A stretch of 64,000 bases of DNA, taken from contig NZ_PXOH01000011.1 in the NCBI RefSeq assembly GCF_003007785.1, positions 80,178 to 144,177 of the forward strand. The letters are read 5' to 3'. The translations under genes and the position numbers were made by a program. The notes under the pieces were generated by a model. That model was not told the origin of the DNA and did no database searches. It worked only from the letters and a program-made list of their open reading frames with translations. This stretch comes from Aphanothece hegewaldii CCALA 016. Its GTDB lineage: Bacteria > Cyanobacteriota > Cyanobacteriia > Cyanobacteriales > Microcystaceae. Below are positions 36,355 to 44,031 of this stretch, piece by piece (the stretch's first letter is position 1; the number at the start of each line of letters is the position of its first letter).

Positions 36355-37122
36355 GTGTCAACACTAACTGCTGCTTATATTGATAGTCCGAGCGAACTAC
36401 GTCCTAATGCAACCGAAGATGATCTCCAAGGTGTGATACGTGCCGCTTACCGTCAAGTTCTAGGCAATGTACACGTAATGGATAGCCAACGTCTCACCAG
36501 CGCCGAATCAATGCTCAGAAATGGCGATATTACCGTAAAAGAATTCATCAGACGGATTGCTCAATCAGATCTTTATCAATCACTCTTTTTTAGTAATAAA
36601 TCTCCATATCGTTCTATTGAACTCAATTGTAAACATCTTTTAGGACGTGCGCCTTTAGATCAAGCCGAAATTTCTCAACACGTTCAAACTTATAACGAAC
36701 AAGGCTACGAAACTGATATCGATTCTTACATTGATAGTGCAGAATATGCCGACAATTTTGGGGACAATACCGTACCCTATCCTCGGAGTATTCGCTCTCA
36801 AACTGGGATCAAAAACGTTGTTTATAATCGTACCCTTTCTTTATTAGGTGGTTACGCAACCAGTGATAACAGCAAAGAAGCGCAATTAATTAATACAGTT
36901 GCTGCTAATATTCCGCAAAAAATCAAGGTTGCTTCATCAGGCAAAGGATCAACTTATACTAACACCAGTAAGCGGTTCCGTTTGACTATTCTTAATTTAG
37001 GATTAGCCAATGCACGTACCAAAACCACAACCGTTGAAATCGGTTACTCTCAATTATCCCAAAAAATCCAAAACGTTCAACGCGGCGGCGGGAAAATTTT
37101 GAGTATTACTGAAGTTAACTAA
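36355..37122 (+). CDS. cpeE: phycoerythrin-associated rod linker CpeE
   Basis: 255 residues from GTG 36355, with GTAGGAG upstream. PBS linker domain ([52 protein letters not shown]) and C-terminal CpcD domain (RLTILNLGLANART ... IQNVQRGGGKILSITEVN). Very similar in layout to CpeD; the assignment as E rests on position in the operon. Terminal rod linker for phycoerythrin. Confidence 0.85.
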   Translation: MSTLTAAYIDSPSELRPNATEDDLQGVIRAAYRQVLGNVHVMDSQRLTSAESMLRNGDITVKEFIRRIAQSDLYQSLFFSNKSPYRSIELNCKHLLGRAPLDQAEISQHVQTYNEQGYETDIDSYIDSAEYADNFGDNTVPYPRSIRSQTGIKNVVYNRTLSLLGGYATSDNSKEAQLINTVAANIPQKIKVASSGKGSTYTNTSKRFRLTILNLGLANARTKTTTVEIGYSQLSQKIQNVQRGGGKILSITEVN

Positions 37123-37135
37123 TCATTTTTTTCTA

Positions 37136-37166
37136 AGATTAGGGTGGGCAAAACTCATCCTAATCT
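37136..37166 (+). terminator. hairpin between cpeE and cpeS
   Basis: 8-bp perfect stem AGATTAGG / CCTAATCT with a 15-nt loop. It separates linker genes from lyase genes and could lower read-through to cpeSTR. Confidence 0.65.
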
Positions 37167-37293
37167 CGTATCTTAATAAATCTAGATTTAGGTTTAATCT
37201 ATTGTTTTATTAATGGTTTCATCTCTCTAAAACTCTTTCCTAATCTTCTCAAATTCTCTCTCATTCTAATTAATTAATATAAAGGGTTTTGTG

Positions 37294-37821
37294 ATGGATA
37301 TTACCAAATTTGTAGAAATGTCTCTGGGTCATTGGAAGTCGCAACGTAGCGCACATCATTTAGCATTCCGTCACTTTGAAGAAATAACTTCAGAAATTGA
37401 AATTACACCGCTAGAAAAAGATCACCCAGAAGTCATCAAATTGTGTCAATCCTATCAAATTGATCCCGATCTTATTACACATCCTTTTGCCATGAGTTGG
37501 GAAGGTGAATCAGACTGGGATGAAAAAGAAATCTTAAAAGGTTCAACAATATTAATTCCTATTCCCGATCCAGATAATGCCTCCAAAGGAAGATTATTAA
37601 GAGATCAAGGATATGCAGAAACCATACCCTCTGTGGGTCAATATTATTTTACAGAAGATGGCACATTTGTTCTTTTAACAGAGTATGATAGAGCTACAGC
37701 CGAAGAAAAAATCTGGTTTGCTTCTCCTAATATTCGTTTTCGAGTTTCATTAATTAAAACCAGTAGTGGTAGTGGTGTAGTTACTGCTTCTTTTTCCTCA
37801 GAAATTCGAGCTTTATCCTAA
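37294..37821 (+). CDS. cpeS: phycobiliprotein lyase CpeS
   Basis: 175 residues. CpcS/CpeS-type lipocalin fold: MDITKFVEMSLGHWKSQRSAHHLAFRHFEE at the N-terminus, FAMSWEGESDWDE, GQYYFTEDGTFVLLTEYDRATAEEKIWFASPNIRFRVSLI and a final SFSSEIRAL. CpeS attaches phycoerythrobilin to Cys82-type sites of phycoerythrin. The start is ATG 37294; the GTG three bases before is in frame. Cytosolic, read with cpeT 12 bp downstream. Confidence 0.92.
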   Translation: MDITKFVEMSLGHWKSQRSAHHLAFRHFEEITSEIEITPLEKDHPEVIKLCQSYQIDPDLITHPFAMSWEGESDWDEKEILKGSTILIPIPDPDNASKGRLLRDQGYAETIPSVGQYYFTEDGTFVLLTEYDRATAEEKIWFASPNIRFRVSLIKTSSGSGVVTASFSSEIRALS

Positions 37822-37833
37822 TCTTCTTTTAAT

Positions 37834-38439
37834 ATGACTCAAAATGATCACACTAACTTACTAATGTCTCTTGCTCAGGTAATGGCTGGAGATTTTAGCA
37901 ATCATCAACAAGCAAAAGAAGATCCTAAAAATTTTGCTCATATTCGGATTTTTTTTAGACCGCTACCCTTTGAATTTTTTAATGCTATAGGATTTTATTC
38001 CGAGCAGTCTTATGATTATGATATATGGAATCCTTATCGTCAAGGAATTCATCAATTAATCGACCAAGGAGAGCAAATTTATGTAGAAAATTATGGTTTA
38101 AAAGAAGCGTTTCGTTATGCGGGTGCAGGACATAACTTAGAAATTCTAAAAACTATCTCACCAGAGAATATTCAAAGACGGTGTAACTGTTCAATGATCT
38201 TTAGAAAACAAGAAAATTATTTTAGAGGAGAGGTAGAAGGGAAAAAATGTTTTATACCTAGAAATGGTCGTCAGACTTATTTAATTAGTGAAGTAGAAAT
38301 CACCGAAAACACATGGGTTAGTTTAGATCGGGGTATGGATATTAATACTAATGAACAGGTGTGGGGATCGGCCGTTGGCCCCTTGAAATTTGAAAAACGC
38401 GCTAGTTTTGCTCAAGAATTACCGCAATTTATTAAATAA
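37834..38439 (+). CDS. cpeT: phycobiliprotein lyase CpeT
   Basis: 201 residues of the CpcT/CpeT family: LMSLAQVMAGDFSNHQQA, FAHIRIFFRPLPFEFFNAIGFYSEQSYDYD and NPYRQGIHQLI, then CNCSMIFRKQENYFRGEVEGKKC. Members attach bilins to the Cys155-type site of beta subunits. The context within cpeST supports the phycoerythrin-specific form. cpeR follows. Confidence 0.92.
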   Translation: MTQNDHTNLLMSLAQVMAGDFSNHQQAKEDPKNFAHIRIFFRPLPFEFFNAIGFYSEQSYDYDIWNPYRQGIHQLIDQGEQIYVENYGLKEAFRYAGAGHNLEILKTISPENIQRRCNCSMIFRKQENYFRGEVEGKKCFIPRNGRQTYLISEVEITENTWVSLDRGMDINTNEQVWGSAVGPLKFEKRASFAQELPQFIK

Positions 38440-38467
38440 TTCACTTAAATTTTTTGTCAGACGATCC

Positions 38468-38800
38468 ATGAGTGTATCAGAATTACAAGTTGTTATGTTA
38501 CCCCCTGTAGCCCGTAAAAAAATGCAGGCTTGGATAAGAAGTCGTCACCTGATTTGCTCTGGAAATTTCTTCATTTTTGAATCAGTAGAATATTCTGCGA
38601 TCGAACGATTTGAAGAATGCGTAATTAGTTTAGGCGGTACTCTAATTTCAGTTGAACCAACTAAACGAATTTGGATGGGAAATCATCGTCAAGTCCTTCT
38701 TTATCAAGCCAAAGCAAGTTTACACACACCACATCATGAATTAAAACAATACTGGTTCAAATACGGTAGTTTTCAAACTAAATTTGATGACACTGTTTAA
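38468..38800 (+). CDS. cpeR: phycoerythrin operon activator CpeR
   Basis: 110 residues from ATG 38468. The protein matches CpeR: LPPVARKKMQAWIRSRHLICSGNFFIFESVEY, then IERFEECVISLGGTLISVEP and WMGNHRQVLLYQAKASLHTPHHELKQYWFKYG. In Fremyella CpeR is required to switch on cpeBA and other late phycoerythrin genes and links their expression to cpeCDE transcription under green light. cpeBA lies outside this window. Confidence 0.88.
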   Translation: MSVSELQVVMLPPVARKKMQAWIRSRHLICSGNFFIFESVEYSAIERFEECVISLGGTLISVEPTKRIWMGNHRQVLLYQAKASLHTPHHELKQYWFKYGSFQTKFDDTV

Positions 38801-38839
38801 AAAGATTTCATTCTAATAATTATTTCGGAGAGTATTTCA

Positions 38840-39898
38840 ATGACTACTAAATTTACATCACCCAGACTTGGTAATGCTTCAGAATTAGGCGTTAATTTAT
38901 ATGAAGATACCGCGCCGATACAACTGTTACCAGGAGTCGAAATCGAGCCGCTAATTCAAGCAGTTTATCGACAAGTTTTAGGAAATGCTTATGTAATGGA
39001 AAGCGAGCGTTTAAGTATCCCTGAATCTCGTATAAAAAACAACGAAATTACAGTTCGAGAATTTGTGCGACAAATCGCTTTATCTGACTTATATCGTTCT
39101 CGTTTCTTTGATCCTTGTTCTCGCTATCGTGCCATTGAATTAAACTTTAAACACCTATTAGGACGTGCTCCAGAAAGTTACGAAGAAATGCAGCAACATA
39201 GCCAAATTTTAGATGAGGGAGGCTATGAAGCAGAAATCGATTCTTATTTAGATAGCGATGAATATCAAGATGCTTATGGCGAAGATATCGTCCCTTATTA
39301 CAGAGGTTATAAAACACAAAGTGGACGTAACTTAGCTGGATTTACCCACATATTTAAATTACATCGCGGCGCATCTAGTAGCGATAAAAATTTATCCCTT
39401 GGTAACTATTCTCGCTTAAATCAATCCTTATTAACCAATCGTCCTAGTAATATAACGCCTCCTTCTGGTGTGTCAACTTATGGCGGTTTGACGGATATTC
39501 AGAAACTATTATCCGAGGTATTAAAACCCAAAACACCTACATCCAGTCAATCAAGCTATACCCAACAAACTATTAATTATCCAGAATTACAACGTAAGTA
39601 TAGTCAACAAGCTGAACAAATCAAAAAACTCCAATCTCAACTATCCGAACTTAGTTCATTTGCGAGTATCGGTGAAAGTGGGTTAAATAAATGGAATTCA
39701 GGTAGTGCATCAACTTCTAGTAGTAGTATTAGCGCGTCTAGTTCTTTTCAAAATCCTGAGACAGCTTTAGACTATGAAAGAGCCATAGAAGGACAAGCTA
39801 AACTGATTACAGAATTAGAAACCAAAATTGCCGACTCTCGAAGATTAGCCACCATTGGGGAAGCAAAACTCAATAAATGGCGTAGTCGCAGTTATTAG
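38840..39898 (+). CDS. phycobilisome linker with coiled-coil C-terminal tail
   Basis: 352 residues. The first ~200 are a CpeC-like PBS linker ([97 protein letters not shown]). Instead of a CpcD domain there is a Pro/Ser linker, a coiled coil (about 250-273: RKYSQQAEQIKKLQSQLSEL), a Ser-rich stretch and a second coiled coil (about 315-335). Each coil is followed by the same motif, IGESGLNKW (about 277-285) and IGEAKLNKW (about 339-347). No membrane span, so this is not a CpcL type. It lies 39 bp after cpeR, apparently as the seventh gene of the operon. Confidence 0.85.
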   Translation: MTTKFTSPRLGNASELGVNLYEDTAPIQLLPGVEIEPLIQAVYRQVLGNAYVMESERLSIPESRIKNNEITVREFVRQIALSDLYRSRFFDPCSRYRAIELNFKHLLGRAPESYEEMQQHSQILDEGGYEAEIDSYLDSDEYQDAYGEDIVPYYRGYKTQSGRNLAGFTHIFKLHRGASSSDKNLSLGNYSRLNQSLLTNRPSNITPPSGVSTYGGLTDIQKLLSEVLKPKTPTSSQSSYTQQTINYPELQRKYSQQAEQIKKLQSQLSELSSFASIGESGLNKWNSGSASTSSSSISASSSFQNPETALDYERAIEGQAKLITELETKIADSRRLATIGEAKLNKWRSRSY

Positions 39899-40001
39899 AA
39901 GATAGCTTAAAGTACATTTATTATTTTAGAGGCGCATCGACGATCGCGTCTTTATTTTTTTCTGCCATAAGCTATATACAGAAAGAACTATAAATATTGT
40001 T

Positions 40002-40051
40002 TTGTCATCTATATTACTGTGCTATACTGAAAAAGTCAGTAATATTTACTG
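40002..40051 (+). promoter_or_regulatory. promoter and operator of the RHH gene
   Basis: TTGTCA (40002-40007) and TATACT (40023-40028) with a short 15-bp spacer, then the near-perfect palindrome CAGTAATATTTACTG (40037-40051). Placement fits autorepression by the RHH protein encoded at 40081. Confidence 0.5.
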
Positions 40052-40080
40052 CAATATAACTGAACTGCAAGGAGACAACT

Positions 40081-40323
40081 ATGGCTAATCAATTTAAAGC
40101 CTCTGAAAAAGGAACAAAAATTCGACTTACTTTAGATGTGTCACAAGAACTCAATAATACATTGAACGAGTTGGCTGATGATGGAAATACCACAAAAAGC
40201 GATATTTTAAGACGTGCCATCGCTTTAATGGAGATTGCCGTAAAAGCTCAAAAGGAAGGCGGTAAAGTCATGCTTGTTAATAATGACAAGTCCGAAACAA
40301 AAGAAATTGTAGGACTGTACTAA
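40081..40323 (+). CDS. ribbon-helix-helix (CopG-like) small protein
   Basis: 80 residues. TKIRLTLDVSQELNNTLNELADDGNTTKSDILRRAIALMEIAVKAQKEG (about 12-60) is a ribbon-helix-helix: one strand then two helices. Such proteins bind short palindromes as dimers; one lies 30 bp upstream. The start is ATG 40081 with an AAGGAGA site. Antitoxin-like, but no toxin is recognised next to it; the next gene is a small membrane protein beyond a terminator-like hairpin. Confidence 0.8.
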   Translation: MANQFKASEKGTKIRLTLDVSQELNNTLNELADDGNTTKSDILRRAIALMEIAVKAQKEGGKVMLVNNDKSETKEIVGLY

Positions 40324-40338
40324 ATGGATTTAATAAAC

Positions 40339-40365
40339 TTAACTCCTCAGTTTTTGGGGAGTTAA
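40339..40365 (+). terminator. hairpin after RHH gene
   Basis: 8-bp perfect stem TTAACTCC / GGAGTTAA (40339-40346 with 40358-40365) containing a T-rich loop, 15 bp after the stop. Confidence 0.6.
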
Positions 40366-40392
40366 CGCTTTAAAAAGAAATTCATCATAAAA

Positions 40393-40728
40393 ATGAAAAT
40401 TTTTGGCAAAAACAATCAAGACGATCAAGATAAAGAAAAGTCCGGTAAACTTGATGTTAATAAATATTCTAAAGACGAAAGATACGACCTTGAAATTCTT
40501 AAAGAACAAGGTAAACAAGCTAGAGAAAAAAGAGAGGGACTTAATAGCTTATTATTGCAGGGGACATCTTCTATTATTGCGCTCATGGCAGCAATCGCTT
40601 TATTTATCTTACCTGTTTCTAACGACGTTAAATCTCATGCCAAAGATATTCTAATTTTTATCGGTGGTGGTGCAAGTGGATATGTAATAAAAGAAGCCAA
40701 TAAAAAAAATGACAAAGATGCCGAATGA
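40393..40728 (+). CDS. small membrane protein of unknown function
   Basis: 111 residues. A charged Lys/Asp-rich N-terminus (about 50 residues) with helical character is followed by two hydrophobic spans (about 55-75, SSIIALMAAIALFILPV; about 85-100, ILIFIGGGASGYVI) and a Lys-rich tail. No family recognised. An ATG at 40393 lacks a clear ribosome-binding site. It follows the RHH gene by 69 bp with a hairpin between. Confidence 0.55.
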   Translation: MKIFGKNNQDDQDKEKSGKLDVNKYSKDERYDLEILKEQGKQAREKREGLNSLLLQGTSSIIALMAAIALFILPVSNDVKSHAKDILIFIGGGASGYVIKEANKKNDKDAE

Positions 40729-40852
40729 TAAATTAATTTAGCTTGACGTACAAAAGTTGTTTAAAAAATCTACAAAATTTTATAAAAATTCTAGCAATAC
40801 AGCCGCTCATTTCGGCAAATTATTTAACAGAAAAGCTAATTTAAAATTAACT

Positions 40853-41758
40853 ATGACCGAAACCCTTATTCTAGAACCCGATACCCTGTGGAATAAAGTG
40901 ATCACCCAAACCCAACACGCCCTCTTGTGTGGTGCATTACAACCGATTCTGACTGAATACGAAATCATCGGAGATACAGGGGTTCCTTTTTTGGTTCGGA
41001 TTGTGACGAATTTAGCCCGTAAAGATGCAGCAAAGCAGGAAGAGGACAAAAAAGTCAAAACAGAAGGTAAGCCGTTTAATCCCTTTTTACCCTACGATAA
41101 AGAGCTATTTGTTACTAATATTTCTGACACCCATTTATGTTTATTGAATAAATTTAACGTTGTTGATCATCACTTACTCATCGTAACGCGGGAATATGAA
41201 GATCAAGACAACTGGTTAACGCGAGAAGATTTTATCGCTTTGGGAGCAACTTTAGCTCAAATTGATGGTTTAGGTTTTTACAATGGTGGAAAGTTAGCGG
41301 GTTCGAGTCAACCTCATAAGCATTTACAGTTAATTCCGTTTCCTTTCCTACCCGAAATTCGCCTACCGATCGATTCAGAGATCTCATCAGTCCAGTATAA
41401 TTCGGATCAGATTGGGATTATTCCTTGTTTTGAGTTTATTCATGCGATCGCACCTTTAGAACAAAATTGGGTACAATCTCCTGTAGAGTCTGCACCAACT
41501 CTTTTAGAAATTTACTATAAACTTTTAAAAACAGTTCAGTATGAAATCAATAGCCCCAAACAAACTGGAGACTATAATTTATTAATTACACGAGAATGGA
41601 TAATGATTGTACCGCGTACTCAAGATAGTTATCAGTCTATTGGTGTGAATGCTGTCGGTTTTGCGGGTGCATTATTGGTTCGTAATATTGAACAATTAAA
41701 AATATTAAAAGAAATTAGACCATTAAATTTACTCTCTAATGTCGCTAAACTGAAATAA
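40853..41758 (+). CDS. ATP adenylyltransferase / Ap4A phosphorylase-like protein
   Basis: 301 residues from ATG 40853 (an upstream TTG 40757 is in frame but the family N-terminus fits MTETLILEPDTLWNKV). GalT-HIT superfamily: NISDTHLCLLNKFNVVDHHLLIVTREYE, GFYNGGKLAGSSQPHKHLQLIPFP with the catalytic H-x-H-x-Q, and a C-terminal DYNLLITREWIMIVPR. It splits Ap4A with phosphate into ATP and ADP. Known family members in cyanobacteria also act as adenylylsulfate phosphorylases. Confidence 0.86.
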   Translation: MTETLILEPDTLWNKVITQTQHALLCGALQPILTEYEIIGDTGVPFLVRIVTNLARKDAAKQEEDKKVKTEGKPFNPFLPYDKELFVTNISDTHLCLLNKFNVVDHHLLIVTREYEDQDNWLTREDFIALGATLAQIDGLGFYNGGKLAGSSQPHKHLQLIPFPFLPEIRLPIDSEISSVQYNSDQIGIIPCFEFIHAIAPLEQNWVQSPVESAPTLLEIYYKLLKTVQYEINSPKQTGDYNLLITREWIMIVPRTQDSYQSIGVNAVGFAGALLVRNIEQLKILKEIRPLNLLSNVAKLK

Positions 41759-41775
41759 AAAAGGAATATATAGAT

Positions 41776-42348
41776 ATGCTTCAAACGAAAACAGAACCCA
41801 TTAAATTTACTGTATCAGATCTAGAAGCCTTGGCTTATATTAATAATGACAAGAAATATGAAATTATCGACGGAGAATTATTTGTGACAAGATCCCCTCA
41901 CATTTATCATCAAGATGCTAGTGGAAATGTTTATTTTGAATTACAAGCTTGGTCAAAAACGATAGGTACAGGTAAAGCTTTTTTAACACCGGGCATTGTC
42001 TTTTCAGAATTTGATAGTGTGATTCCTGATGTAATTTGGATTAGTCACGAAAGATTAGCAGTTTTATTAGATGAATCAGGACATTTAACGGGTGCGCCAG
42101 AATTAATTGTTGAAGTGCTTTCCCCCGGTAGTAAGAATGAGATAAGAGACAAAGAAGCCAAGCTTAAATTATATTCAATTCGAGGTATTCAAGAATATTG
42201 GCTCGTTAACTATATTTTGAAAAAAGTTGAAGTGTATCGTCGAGATCAGGCACAATTAAAACTGATTGCTACTTTACATGAAAATGATGTCATAACGTCG
42301 CCTCTTTTACCTGGATTTTCTTGTCAGATACAACAATTTTTTATCTAA
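41776..42348 (+). CDS. Uma2 family endonuclease-like protein (DUF820)
   Basis: 190 residues. PD-(D/E)XK fold of the Uma2/DUF820 family: KYEIIDGELFVTRSPHIYHQ, IPDVIWISHERL, GAPELIVEVLSPGSKNEIRDKEAKLKLYSIRGIQEYWLVN with the catalytic D ... ExL core. Cyanobacteria carry many copies, often mobile; activity is rarely shown. 17 bp after the Ap4A phosphorylase-like gene. Confidence 0.9.
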   Translation: MLQTKTEPIKFTVSDLEALAYINNDKKYEIIDGELFVTRSPHIYHQDASGNVYFELQAWSKTIGTGKAFLTPGIVFSEFDSVIPDVIWISHERLAVLLDESGHLTGAPELIVEVLSPGSKNEIRDKEAKLKLYSIRGIQEYWLVNYILKKVEVYRRDQAQLKLIATLHENDVITSPLLPGFSCQIQQFFI

Positions 42349-42360
42349 AAAGGAATCAGA

Positions 42361-43923
42361 ATGGGTAAAAAAACACGTGGCGCGATCGCAGCAGGACACC
42401 CCAAAACCGCAGAAGCAGGACAAATTATCTTTGAATTAGGGGGTAATGCTTTTGATGCTACACTTGCGGCGATGTTAGCATCATTTGTTGTCGAATCAAC
42501 TTTAACATCTGCGGGGGGCGGCGGTTTTTTATTAGCCCATACCCAAGAAAAAGAAAACATTTTATTTGATTTTTTTAGTCAATCTCCTTTACAAAAAAAG
42601 CCTTTAGATCAAATTGATTTTTATCCAGTTGATGTGAATTTTGGCGATGCGATCCAAGAATTTAATATTGGACTCGGTTCAATAGCAGTACCTGGAAATA
42701 TTTTAGGAATATTTAAAATTCATCAAAAATTAGGCACTTTGCCTTTTAGTGTCATAGCCGAACCTGCGATTCATTATGCAGAAAATGGCTTTATCATGAC
42801 TAATTTTAATGAATTTAGTTATCGTTTATTAGAACCCATTCTGTTAGCTTATCCCGAAAGCCGTAAGATTTATGCACCACAAGGCAGCTTATTAAAAGAA
42901 GGCGAGATATGTTATAACAAAGACTTAGCTCAGAGTTTGCGAGAACTTGCCAAAAATGGTTTAGAAACATTCTATCAAGGTGAAATAGCGGCTCGAATGC
43001 TCAAAGATTTATCAGTAGGAGGTTACTTAACACAAGATGATTTATCCTGCTATCGAGTCATCGAACGAAAACCCCTCAAAATTAATTATAGAGGATATGA
43101 ATTATTAACCAATCCGCCCCCAAGTTCTGGCGGAATTTTAATTACTTTTGCCCTAAAACTATTAGAAAAGATTGATTTATCTAAAATTAAGTTTGGTAGT
43201 CCAGAACATCTCAATATTTTAATTCAAGTCATGGAATTAACCAATCAAGCAAGAAGTCAAGAATATGATAACTCTTTATATCAGAACAATATTGCAGAAA
43301 TTTTCCTCGCTGATGAATTACTCAAAGACTATCATCAAGAATTAAGTAAAACTAATAAATGGGGCAGTACAACTCATATTAGCGTTATCGATGAAGATGG
43401 CAATGCAGCGAGTGTAACTACATCTAATGGGGAAGGCTCATCTTATGTGATTCCAGGGACAGGAATTATGTTAAATAATATGTTAGGAGAAGCCGATCTT
43501 AATCCTTTGGGCTTTCATAACTGGACTTGTAATCAACGCATATCATCGATGATGTCTCCTACCTTGATTTTACAAGAGGGTCAACCCAAATTTGTTTTAG
43601 GCTCAGGTGGTGCAAATCGCATTAGAACAGCCATTTTACAGGTTATCTTAAACTTATTAGATTTTAAATTTCCCTTAGATGAAGCGGTGAATCACTCTCG
43701 AATTCATTGGGAAAATAATATCTTAAATATAGAGCCTTCATCTGATCGAGATTTAGCCATTAATAACTTAGAGCTTTCCCCATCTGCTAAAATTTCTCTG
43801 TGGCAAGAACAAAATATGTTTTTTGGGGGAGTTCACGCAGTCGGAATAACACACACAAAGAAAATAGAAGGAGTAGGAGACGCTAGACGCAAAGGGATCG
43901 CGCTCATCGAAAATTTAGAGTAA
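42361..43923 (+). CDS. ggt: gamma-glutamyltransferase family protein
   Basis: 520 residues, Ntn hydrolase. N-terminal GAIAAGHPKTAEAGQIIFELGGNAFDA, and the autocatalytic threonine in GSTTHISVIDEDGNAAS (about residue 337) that divides the large and small subunits; GTGIMLNNMLGE and SMMSPTLIL follow, with the oxyanion-like GSGGANRIRTA. No signal peptide is visible, so the protein may be cytosolic, unlike the periplasmic E. coli enzyme. Cleaves or transfers gamma-glutamyl groups of glutathione-type compounds. Confidence 0.88.
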   Translation: MGKKTRGAIAAGHPKTAEAGQIIFELGGNAFDATLAAMLASFVVESTLTSAGGGGFLLAHTQEKENILFDFFSQSPLQKKPLDQIDFYPVDVNFGDAIQEFNIGLGSIAVPGNILGIFKIHQKLGTLPFSVIAEPAIHYAENGFIMTNFNEFSYRLLEPILLAYPESRKIYAPQGSLLKEGEICYNKDLAQSLRELAKNGLETFYQGEIAARMLKDLSVGGYLTQDDLSCYRVIERKPLKINYRGYELLTNPPPSSGGILITFALKLLEKIDLSKIKFGSPEHLNILIQVMELTNQARSQEYDNSLYQNNIAEIFLADELLKDYHQELSKTNKWGSTTHISVIDEDGNAASVTTSNGEGSSYVIPGTGIMLNNMLGEADLNPLGFHNWTCNQRISSMMSPTLILQEGQPKFVLGSGGANRIRTAILQVILNLLDFKFPLDEAVNHSRIHWENNILNIEPSSDRDLAINNLELSPSAKISLWQEQNMFFGGVHAVGITHTKKIEGVGDARRKGIALIENLE

Positions 43924-44031
43924 GCAAAGCCGAAAAAAACGTATATATTGAGTAAATGATGAAACTGCTTTCATGATCACCACTTCACATAACAACTCAT
44001 ATTTTAATAGCCAATCAATCATAATAAACCC

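Noticed and set aside
40757..40852. 32-residue N-terminal extension of the Ap4A phosphorylase-like protein
   Set aside because: The extension is Lys/Asn-rich, starts with TTG without a ribosome-binding site and is not part of the family; ATG 40853 fits better.
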